From Ruminococcaceae bacterium UBA6855 (lineage in GTDB: Bacteria > Bacillota > Clostridia > Oscillospirales > Acutalibacteraceae): 9,074 nucleotides of DNA. The stretch is taken from assembly GCA_002451755.1 (NCBI GenBank), contig DKDF01000047.1, positions 1 to 9,074 of the forward strand, in the 5' to 3' direction. Both the position numbers and the translations under genes were made by a program. Under the pieces are notes generated by a model. That model did not search any database. It saw only the letters and a list, made by a program, of their open reading frames with translations, and had not been told where the DNA came from. Below, in pieces: positions 1-5,369 of this stretch. Each line of letters starts with the position of its first letter. Position 1 is the stretch's first letter.

Positions 1-613
1 CGCCCATGGAGTTGAGGAAGTTCGCGAGGTCAACTATGTGCGGCTCTTTTGCGGCGTTTTCAATGACGGTCAGACCCTTCGCCTTGACTGCGGCGAGGAT
101 AACATTGACCGTTGCGCCGACCGAAGCCTCGTCGAAATAAACGGAGCTGCCCTCAAGTCTCTCGGCGGCGGCGTCGATTATCGCATTTTCGCCTATTGTG
201 ACTGTCGAGCCGAGCAGCTCAAAGCCCTTTATGTGGCGGTCGATCGGGCGCACGCCGAAGTTGCAGCCGCCGGGCATGGCGACTTTCGCGCGGTGGAATC
301 TGCCGAGCAGCGCGCCGATGAAATAATAAGAAGCGCGCAGATGCTTCGTCATATCGTGCGACACGACGTAGGAGTTGACTCCCTTGGTGTCGATCTCGAG
401 CGTACTCTTGCTCAGGCGCTTTATGCGCGCGCCGAGCTGTTCGAGAATTTTTGTCATATAATAAACATCGCTGATGTTGGGAATGTTTTCAATAACACAT
501 ACATCCTGAGCGAGGATAGTTGCGGGCAGAATAGCTACGACCGCATTTTTAGCGCCGCTTATGCTGACCTCTCCTCGGAGGGGTATGCCGCCGTTGAGCA
601 CGAACTTTTCCAA
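1..613 (-). CDS. murA: UDP-N-acetylglucosamine 1-carboxyvinyltransferase, N-terminal part (partial, runs off the left edge)
   Basis: MurA transfers enolpyruvate from PEP to UDP-GlcNAc, the first committed cytosolic step of peptidoglycan synthesis. About 204 of the usual ~420 residues are visible. The translation starts MEKFVLNGG and shows the substrate-binding SGAKNA motif with Lys22-Asn23, the MPGGC loop with the PEP-attacking, fosfomycin-reactive Cys at about residue 117, then RPID, and near the edge ASVGAT and a NAAKEPHIVDLANFLNSMG stretch typical of the family. The start is a TTG at 613-611. I chose it because AGGAGT lies 7 bases upstream (complement of 621-626), the alignment to MurA begins exactly there and no in-frame ATG fits better. 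Firmicutes often carry two paralogues (MurA1/MurA2); which one this is cannot be told from this fragment. Transcribed divergently from rsuA from its own promoter. Confidence 0.96.
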   Translation of the reverse strand, partial: MEKFVLNGGIPLRGEVSISGAKNAVVAILPATILAQDVCVIENIPNISDVYYMTKILEQLGARIKRLSKSTLEIDTKGVNSYVVSHDMTKHLRASYYFIGALLGRFHRAKVAMPGGCNFGVRPIDRHIKGFELLGSTVTIGENAIIDAAAERLEGSSVYFDEASVGATVNVILAAVKAKGLTVIENAAKEPHIVDLANFLNSMG

Positions 614-691
614 TTTGTTCACTCCTATATAGTTTTTATATCAAAAAAGCAGTAAAAATCGGATGAAATAAAATACATTTTACGACACTAA

Positions 692-720
692 ATTATATCA
701 TCTTTTTGCCCCATTGAAAA
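692..720 (-). promoter_or_regulatory. murA promoter with extended -10
   Basis: On the minus strand a perfect TATAAT (complement of 692-697) is preceded by TGA, giving an extended TGnTATAAT -10. A weak -35-like TTTTCA lies 17 bases upstream (complement of 715-720). The predicted transcript has a leader of roughly 70 bases before the murA TTG start. Confidence 0.65.
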
Positions 721-931
721 GAGTTTTTTCAAAAAATTATACTGCATTTTTCTGTGTCGGCGGCGTTGTGCAATAAAAATTTTAGATTCTGTCGGCAATG
801 CCGCGCATTTCTGCTGTTCGTTTTTATTATTGACCGCTGCTGCGCATTTAGAAGCGGAATTTTTTAATTTGCGGATATTTTTGGCAGCAGGGCAGAGCGG
901 CAATTATATTGCAGCATTTTTAATTTGTATG

Positions 932-960
932 TTGTTAATTTTTATGTTTTGTGGTAAAAT
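932..960 (+). promoter_or_regulatory. rsuA promoter
   Basis: TTGTTA (932-937), a 17-base spacer and TAAAAT (955-960), with TGG directly before the -10 (extended -10). The predicted start of transcription near 967 leaves a leader of only about 20 bases before the rsuA ATG. Confidence 0.75.
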
Positions 961-988
961 CCTTTCATCAGGATAAAGGGGGCGCCGC

Positions 989-1711
989 ATGGACAGACTC
1001 GATAAAACGGTCGCAAAGCAGATGAATCTCTCGCGCAGCGGTGCAAGGCAGCTCATAAGAAGCGGAGCGGTCGAGGTAAACGGCAAAAAAATATTTGCAG
1101 CCGACGAGCAGATCGATATCAATTCTGACGAGCTTAAAATAAGTGGAAAGACCGTCACCGTGCGCCGATATCTCTATATCATGCTCAACAAGCCCTCCGG
1201 CGTGCTCAGCGCCGCAAAGGATCCCGACTGCCCGACGGTCGTCGATCTTCTGCCGCCCGAGCTCAGTCGGCGCGGACTTTTTCCCGCCGGCAGGCTCGAC
1301 AAGGACACAACGGGACTTCTGATAATCACCGACGACGGGGACTTTGCCCACCGACTTATCTCGCCCTCGCACCATGTCTATAAAACATACGAGGCGACGC
1401 TCGAGAGCGATATAAGCGAAGAACAGCTCGATATCCTGCGTCAGGGTGCGGTGCTCGGCGACGGCACGGAGTGCCTGCCCGCGAGGCTCAGAAAGATAAG
1501 CGATGAGCCTCCCACGGTGCGCGTTCAGATACGCGAGGGCAAGTATCATCAGGTCAAGAGAATGTTCGCGTCCGTTGAAAACAGCGTTGTTGCGCTGCGC
1601 AGAACAGCGATAGGTGCATTGAAGCTTGACAGCACGCTCGGCGAGGGTGAGGCGCGTCTGCTGACCGACGGCGAGCGCAGGATGATATTCTCTGAGGCAG
1701 AGATCATATAA
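989..1711 (+). CDS. rsuA: RsuA-family 16S rRNA pseudouridine synthase
   Basis: Isomerises a specific uridine of 16S rRNA (U516 in E. coli RsuA) to pseudouridine during small-subunit assembly in the cytoplasm. The 240-residue protein has an N-terminal S4 RNA-binding domain (about 1-55, with the GAVEVNGKKI turn). The catalytic domain contains GRLDKDTTGLLIITDDG with the catalytic Asp104, and EGKYHQVKRMF at 183-193. That last motif is the RsuA type rather than the EGRNRQ type of the RluB/E/F large-subunit enzymes, which is why I prefer 16S as target. The ATG at 989 is preceded by AAAGGGGG with 6 bases spacing. The downstream oxidoreductase begins 42 bases after the stop with no clear terminator between, so the two are probably cotranscribed. 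A short GGGC-GCA-GCCC hairpin (1720-1730) is too weak to end transcription. The exact target uridine is an inference. Confidence 0.93.
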   Translation: MDRLDKTVAKQMNLSRSGARQLIRSGAVEVNGKKIFAADEQIDINSDELKISGKTVTVRRYLYIMLNKPSGVLSAAKDPDCPTVVDLLPPELSRRGLFPAGRLDKDTTGLLIITDDGDFAHRLISPSHHVYKTYEATLESDISEEQLDILRQGAVLGDGTECLPARLRKISDEPPTVRVQIREGKYHQVKRMFASVENSVVALRRTAIGALKLDSTLGEGEARLLTDGERRMIFSEAEII

Positions 1712-1753
1712 GCAAAAAAGGGCGCAGCCCGTAAAAATAAGCGAGGTTAAAAA

Positions 1754-2902
1754 ATGTCTGACAAAAGAGCAAACGACCTGAACCTCTTCACAAAGGATCA
1801 GGACAATTACAGTATCGACACGAGCAAGAAGCTTAAGGTCGGTATAATCGGCACCGGCTGGATAGCCGAGAGCCACATCAGCGAATATCTCAAGATGCCC
1901 GATGTTGAGCTTGTCGGCGTGGCGGATCTTGTCGACGGCAAGGCGGAGGAGTTCCTCAGAAAGTGGAACGCACCCGAGGGAGTCAGGGTCTATCATTCGC
2001 ACAAGGAGCTCATTGACAACGAGGAGCTCGACGCAGTCAGCGTCTGCACCTACAACATGACCCACGCTCAGTGCACTATTTATGCGCTCGATCACAGCGT
2101 CAATGTCCTGCTCGAAAAGCCCATGTGCGTCACCCTCGAAGAGGCTGTCGAGATAAGAAAAGCCGAGAAGAGAAACGGCAAGATAGTCTCCGTCGGCTTC
2201 CAGCCGCGCTACAACCCGAATATGCAGATGATAAAATACATAATCGAGTCCGGCGAGCTGGGCAAGGTCTATCATATCCAGATAGGCGGCGGCAGACGCA
2301 GAGGCATCCCGACCCCGTTCGGCACGACCTTTATCGAGAAAGAGACCGGCGGCATCGGTGCGCTCGGCGACATCGGCTGCTATGCGCTCGACATGGTATT
2401 GAACGGCATGGGCTATCCCAAGCCGTTGACGGTCACGGGCTTTCTCTCCGATTATTTCGGCAAGGCGGACGACTATAAATACAAGGATGTTTTCGGCGTT
2501 GACGATTTCGCGGCGGGCTTTGTCCGCCTCGAGGGCGGTCTGACTATCGATTTCAAGACCGCATGGGCGATGAATGTCGACACCATGGGCGACACCGTTG
2601 TTCTCGGCACAAAGGCCGGACTGAAGATACCGTCATCGGGTCACTGGGGCAGCATTGACGCTCCGCTGAAGATATACAGAAATATCGGCGACGCTCAGGT
2701 CGAGACTGTCGTTCCGATGCTCCCCGAGCCGGAGGAAGGCGTGTTTTACTGGAAGGTCAGAAAGTTCCTCGACGCCGTCAAAGAGGGCGGCGAAGCGCCT
2801 GTCCCGACGAGCCAGGCTATCTACAACCAGGCTATCCTCGACGGAATCTATCGTTCCGCTCAGATAGGCCATGAGATAGAGCTCGAGATCCCCGAGGTCT
2901 GA
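1754..2902 (+). CDS. Gfo/Idh/MocA family oxidoreductase
   Basis: Cytosolic NAD(P)-dependent sugar or polyol dehydrogenase of the glucose-fructose oxidoreductase / inositol dehydrogenase family, 382 residues (usual length 330-400). After a ~27-residue polar lead, the Rossmann fold opens with VGIIGTGWIAESH (29-41). The conserved EKP (121-123) supplies Lys122. The catalytic-site segment GGIGALGDIGCYALD (199-213) places Asp206 four residues before Tyr210, where many family members have His. This Asp/Tyr arrangement is like glucose-fructose oxidoreductase (Lys129, Asp213, Tyr217). No Tat or Sec signal is visible. GAGGT 7-8 bases before the ATG is the ribosome binding site. It follows rsuA by 42 bases and is followed by a strong terminator, so it closes that unit. 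The substrate cannot be read from the sequence, and the neighbour gives no sugar-pathway context. Confidence 0.92.
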   Translation: MSDKRANDLNLFTKDQDNYSIDTSKKLKVGIIGTGWIAESHISEYLKMPDVELVGVADLVDGKAEEFLRKWNAPEGVRVYHSHKELIDNEELDAVSVCTYNMTHAQCTIYALDHSVNVLLEKPMCVTLEEAVEIRKAEKRNGKIVSVGFQPRYNPNMQMIKYIIESGELGKVYHIQIGGGRRRGIPTPFGTTFIEKETGGIGALGDIGCYALDMVLNGMGYPKPLTVTGFLSDYFGKADDYKYKDVFGVDDFAAGFVRLEGGLTIDFKTAWAMNVDTMGDTVVLGTKAGLKIPSSGHWGSIDAPLKIYRNIGDAQVETVVPMLPEPEEGVFYWKVRKFLDAVKEGGEAPVPTSQAIYNQAILDGIYRSAQIGHEIELEIPEV

Positions 2903-2913
2903 TAGAAAAAATG

Positions 2914-2943
2914 AGCGGCTGTGCAGATGCACGGCCGCTTTTT
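2914..2943 (+). terminator. Rho-independent terminator after the oxidoreductase
   Basis: An 11-bp stem with one T-G wobble (2914-2924 with 2929-2939) closes on the loop AGAT and is followed by a five-T run ending at 2943. It begins 12 bases after the stop codon. The AAAAAA upstream (2905-2911) would also give a U-tract on the other strand, although no minus-strand gene arrives here. Confidence 0.92.
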
Positions 2944-2960
2944 GTGTACAATTTTTCACC

Positions 2961-2989
2961 TTGCTAAATATTGATTAGTAAAGTATAAT
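2961..2989 (+). promoter_or_regulatory. promoter of the small acidic gene
   Basis: TTGCTA (2961-2966), a 17-base spacer and a perfect TATAAT (2984-2989). Lying directly behind the terminator and 45 bases before the next start codon, it makes the following gene an independent transcription unit. Confidence 0.8.
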
Positions 2990-3034
2990 GATGTCAGATA
3001 TACAAATCAAGATATAAGAGGGGCAAATTTTCAA

Positions 3035-3385
3035 ATGAGTTGTGATATAAGCTATATTGATGCGTGTGAGATGTTGCATACCTACAATGACTCCGAGGAT
3101 GACACCGGAGAGATATTGGAACATTCGTATTTATTTCAATTTGATGAGTCGATTCTGACAGAAGCCGAACGGCTCAATGTTATACTTCCGCTCATAAAAT
3201 GGGAAGTGGATAACAACGAGCTTACCGAGGCCTTGAGTGATGAACTGTATCTTTACTATGAAGATTTGTTCAAGGGACGCCTTGAGGGCATATTGGACGA
3301 GGAAGATGCCCCACTTGTTATAAGTGTGCTCAGAGAATGTTATATAAAAGCTTTTGGAAAAGACACCCTCGATGAAGAGGAGTAA
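3035..3385 (+). CDS. small, strongly acidic hypothetical protein
   Basis: I do not recognise this 116-residue protein. It has no signal peptide or membrane segment. It contains about 32 Asp/Glu against 7 Lys/Arg, and appears mostly helical. A central segment (residues ~50-65, LPLIKWEVDNNELTEA) and the run DELYLYYEDLF are the most motif-like parts, and the tail is DTLDEEE. Size, charge and predicted helicity resemble small immunity or inhibitor proteins that bind a basic partner, but no toxin gene lies beside it and I cannot assign a family. The ATG at 3035 has AGAGGGG upstream with an 11-base gap, slightly long. It has its own consensus-like promoter and ends ahead of a convergent terminator. 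Base composition is more AT-rich than the rsuA/oxidoreductase pair, which may indicate a different origin. Confidence 0.8.
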   Translation: MSCDISYIDACEMLHTYNDSEDDTGEILEHSYLFQFDESILTEAERLNVILPLIKWEVDNNELTEALSDELYLYYEDLFKGRLEGILDEEDAPLVISVLRECYIKAFGKDTLDEEE

Positions 3386-3427
3386 TAAAAATTGTCACGC
3401 GGTCGGGAGATGGGATAATCTTACATT

Positions 3428-3445
3428 ATACCGCTTGCGCGGTAT
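3428..3445. repeat. perfect 7-bp inverted repeat (hairpin without U-tract)
   Basis: ATACCGC (3428-3434), loop TTGC, GCGGTAT (3439-3445). It lies 43 bases after the stop of the acidic gene. No T-run follows, so it is not a typical terminator. It could stabilise a transcript end or be a remnant of a dispersed repeat, and no second copy is visible in this window. Confidence 0.5.
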
Positions 3446-3526
3446 TGGATCGCGTTGCCATACAAATTTGAATTATATTGCTGAGCGCAAGCAAAGTACC
3501 TGTTGATACAATATTTACGAACACGA

Positions 3527-3558
3527 AAACTGCCCTGCTGATGCAAGGCAGTTTCTTT
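3527..3558. terminator. bidirectional terminator between convergent genes
   Basis: AAACTGCC (3527-3534) pairs with GGCAGTTT (3547-3554). Inside, TGC/GCA can extend the stem around a TGAT loop. On the plus strand it is followed by CTTTTATTT, which runs into the stop codon of the minus-strand HTH gene. On the minus strand the stem itself ends in TTTT. It serves the acidic gene from one side and the HTH-desulfoferrodoxin operon from the other. Confidence 0.8.
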
Positions 3559-4136
3559 TATTTCACGAACAGTCCGTGCTTGGTGCAGTAGAAATAGTAT
3601 CTGCCGCCGTAGAGAGCTGGCAGAAGAACCTCGGGGCTCTGCTCGGGATAGAGCCGCACGAGCAGGACGCGGTCGCAGTTCACATATGCGATGAACGCGA
3701 TGTGGTGCTCCTTTGTCATGCCGTGGTCGAATGTCAGATATATTCCGCCGTCGGTGCGCTCAATGTTTAATGCGTGTTCGCAGTTCGATTTCTGCGCTTT
3801 CAGTGGTTCGAGCTTTCTGCCGCAGCACGAAAATTCCGCGTTCCCCGTGCCCGTGAATACCGCGCCGCATTCAGGACAGACGAAGAATTTTATCCTCTTC
3901 ATGTTGCCCGAGTCGCACGCATTTTCGCTCAGTTCGCCGCAGAGCAGCCCTTTAGCGTCTACGCCGAGAATCGAGCTCAAATCGTTTATCAGCGACACGT
4001 CGGGATATCCCAGCCCGCGCTCCCATTTGGACACCGCCTGAACGCTGACGCCGAGTTTCTCGGCGAGCGCCGATTGGGTCATGTCTTTGCCGAGACGCAG
4101 CCTGCGGATGAGTGCGCCGGATTTTTTGCAGTCCAT
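3558..4136 (-). CDS. XRE-type HTH protein fused to a desulfoferrodoxin-like (superoxide reductase) domain
   Basis: 192 residues with two recognisable parts. Residues ~7-60 are a Cro/CI-type HTH (TQSALAEKLGVSVQAVSKWERG), so DNA binding is expected. From ~83 on, the protein follows desulfoferrodoxin. A four-Cys desulforedoxin-like site is seen as CPEC...CCG (Cys87, Cys90, Cys104, Cys105). The ligand set of the superoxide-reacting iron centre follows: His121 (EHALNIE), His138 and His144 (HGMTKEH), and Cys184/His187 (YCTKHGLF). Spacings match the family (His-x5-His, Cys-x2-His). In superoxide reductases an Glu-Lys pair precedes the first His; here Cys119-Glu120 stand there, so the catalytic Lys is missing. 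I infer an iron- or oxidant-sensing regulator rather than an efficient enzyme. The start is the ATG at 4136, because GAGGTG sits 6 bases upstream; a GTG nine bases earlier lies inside that site. It follows the YibE/F gene by 43 bases and is last in its operon. Confidence 0.9.
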   Translation of the reverse strand: MDCKKSGALIRRLRLGKDMTQSALAEKLGVSVQAVSKWERGLGYPDVSLINDLSSILGVDAKGLLCGELSENACDSGNMKRIKFFVCPECGAVFTGTGNAEFSCCGRKLEPLKAQKSNCEHALNIERTDGGIYLTFDHGMTKEHHIAFIAYVNCDRVLLVRLYPEQSPEVLLPALYGGRYYFYCTKHGLFVK

Positions 4137-4158
4137 TTTTATCACCTCAATGAAATGA

Positions 4159-4173
4159 TATCACCGGCTGATA
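4159..4173. promoter_or_regulatory. small inverted repeat just upstream of the HTH-desulfoferrodoxin gene
   Basis: TATCA-CCGGC-TGATA lies in the 43-base gap between the YibE/F stop and the HTH start, overlapping a perfect TGATATCA palindrome (4156-4163). No -10/-35 pair is visible in the gap. It could be an operator for the HTH protein or chance; the short arms make this a weak call. Confidence 0.3.
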
Positions 4174-4179
4174 ATTTGT

Positions 4180-5355
4180 TCAATGAACGCTTCGTTTAAT
4201 GCGGTTCAGGGGCTTGAGACAGAGCACGCTTGTTATCGCGGTCAGCGGCAGGGCGGCGAGAATGCCTATCGAGCCGGCGAGCGCCTGAAGAATCTCAACG
4301 GCTATCTGCTCGCGGTTGAGTATCTGGCTGACATTGCTGCTGTAAGTGACCATGAGGAGCATGCAGCAGAGCGCCGAGCCTATATAGGCGAGCACGAGCG
4401 TGTTCGCCATCGTGCCCATTATGTCGCGCCCGATGGTGAGTCCGGATTTCAGCAGCTCGCGCGCCGGGAGATCGGGCGATTTTTCGTTTATTTCGCACAG
4501 CGACGAGGCTATCGACATCGCGACATCCATCACCGCGCCGACCGCGCCGACGATTATCATCGCGAATATTATCGCCTTGAGGTCGATCGGGTCGTCCTTG
4601 CGGAGATTGTAGAGATACAGCCACTCTGAATCGAGCACGCCGGACATTTTTATCTGATCGCGCAGCAGCAGCTCGAGTGCGCCCGCGACGAGTACACCGC
4701 CCACGCATCCGACTCCCGCGGCAAAGCACTTGACATTCAAGCCCTCAATCAGAACGAGCGTCATGACCGTGATATAGACGCAGGTGACTATAGACCAGAT
4801 GTAGATGTTTTGCCCGTTGAGTATCGCCGGAATCAGATTAATGAACACGGCGAGGCAGGTGAACACGAGCGATATAATCGTGTCGAGTCCCTTCTTGCGC
4901 CCGAAAATCAGTATCAGCAGGAAGAAAAATGCGCAGAGCATAACGAGCGGCGTTATTCGCGAGAAGTCGGAGAGGTAGTAGTCCGCCGTGCCCTCGTCGT
5001 TCGGGTCATAGACGAGAATTACTTTGTCGCCGACCTCGACCTCGGGCTGGGGCAGACCGTAGAGCATATCCTTCTCCTGAACGGCGTAGAGGGTTTTGCC
5101 GCGCACCTTGCCGGAGGTGGCTTTTGCCTCGAAGAATATGTACTGCATGCTGATTTTTCCGCCGCTTTCTTCTTCGCTGACGGTCTCTTTTTCGTCCGTG
5201 ATGCGCAGCACCTTTGCGCGCACGGAAACAACATCATCCTTGTCGCCGAAAACGCCGTTGCCTATGGCAATTTTGTATGCGGTGAACAGATAGACTATCG
5301 ACAAAATTATCGTCGAGACATAAACTATTATTCTTTTCTTTTTCGCTTTATCCAA
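4180..5355 (-). CDS. YibE/F-family multi-pass membrane protein
   Basis: Integral membrane protein of the YibE/F-like family, whose biochemical role is not established. From the TTG start it has 391 residues: a basic N-terminus and first membrane helix (~9-29), a ~100-residue soluble domain, probably outside the membrane and mostly beta (33-133, with VEVGDKVILVYDPNDEG), then about seven further helices. Family hallmarks are GAVMDVAMSIASSL (273-286) in the sixth helix and GRDIMGTMANTLVLAY (309-324) leading into the seventh. Start choice is uncertain. A TTG at 5355, 14 bases after the upstream stop and behind a weak GCGGG, gives a normal basic N-terminus. An ATG at 5412 would overlap the upstream gene by 43 bases, lacks a Shine-Dalgarno and adds 19 unusual residues. 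Tight packing indicates translation from the same transcript as the flavoprotein upstream and the HTH protein downstream. Confidence 0.9.
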   Translation of the reverse strand: MDKAKKKRIIVYVSTIILSIVYLFTAYKIAIGNGVFGDKDDVVSVRAKVLRITDEKETVSEEESGGKISMQYIFFEAKATSGKVRGKTLYAVQEKDMLYGLPQPEVEVGDKVILVYDPNDEGTADYYLSDFSRITPLVMLCAFFFLLILIFGRKKGLDTIISLVFTCLAVFINLIPAILNGQNIYIWSIVTCVYITVMTLVLIEGLNVKCFAAGVGCVGGVLVAGALELLLRDQIKMSGVLDSEWLYLYNLRKDDPIDLKAIIFAMIIVGAVGAVMDVAMSIASSLCEINEKSPDLPARELLKSGLTIGRDIMGTMANTLVLAYIGSALCCMLLMVTYSSNVSQILNREQIAVEILQALAGSIGILAALPLTAITSVLCLKPLNRIKRSVH

Positions 5356-5369
5356 AATAATTACCCGCT

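Larger units (their letters stand above)
614..988. other. AT-rich divergent intergenic region between murA and rsuA
   Basis: This 375-base gap holds the two divergent promoters listed separately (692-720 minus, 932-960 plus). The middle, about 721-930, has no convincing gene: the open frames there have no ribosome binding site and give low-complexity translations. Small dyads are visible, for example CGGC-AAT-GCCG at 793-803, a 5-bp CCGCT/AGCGG stem (834-838 with 853-857) followed by six T at 860-865, and GCAAT-TAT-ATTGC at 900-912. None is strong enough to call a terminator or an RNA gene. Confidence 0.6.

Noticed and set aside
38..655. 205-residue open frame on the plus strand
   Set aside because: Opposite to murA, whose conserved motifs are unmistakable; no ribosome binding site.
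834..865. CCGCT/AGCGG stem plus six T as a terminator or small RNA end
   Set aside because: Five-bp stem with a 14-base loop, two bases before the T-run, and no upstream transcript to end; too weak to call.
688..903. 71-residue minus-strand frame in the murA-rsuA gap
   Set aside because: TTG start without Shine-Dalgarno, basic low-complexity translation, and it covers the murA promoter region.
1720..1730. GGGC-GCA-GCCC hairpin after rsuA as a terminator
   Set aside because: Only four base pairs and followed by GTAAAAATAA rather than a T-run on the plus strand; it would not separate rsuA from the next gene.
968..2275. 435-residue open frame on the minus strand
   Set aside because: It is antisense to rsuA and to the first half of the oxidoreductase, both of which have clear family motifs, ribosome binding sites and a promoter. 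The minus-strand translation has no recognisable motifs or start signals; long antisense frames are common opposite genes with such codon bias.
3386..3557. Possible CRISPR, att site or insertion-sequence remnant next to the acidic gene
   Set aside because: Only one short hairpin and a terminator are visible; no direct repeats, terminal inverted repeats or integrase/transposase fragments.
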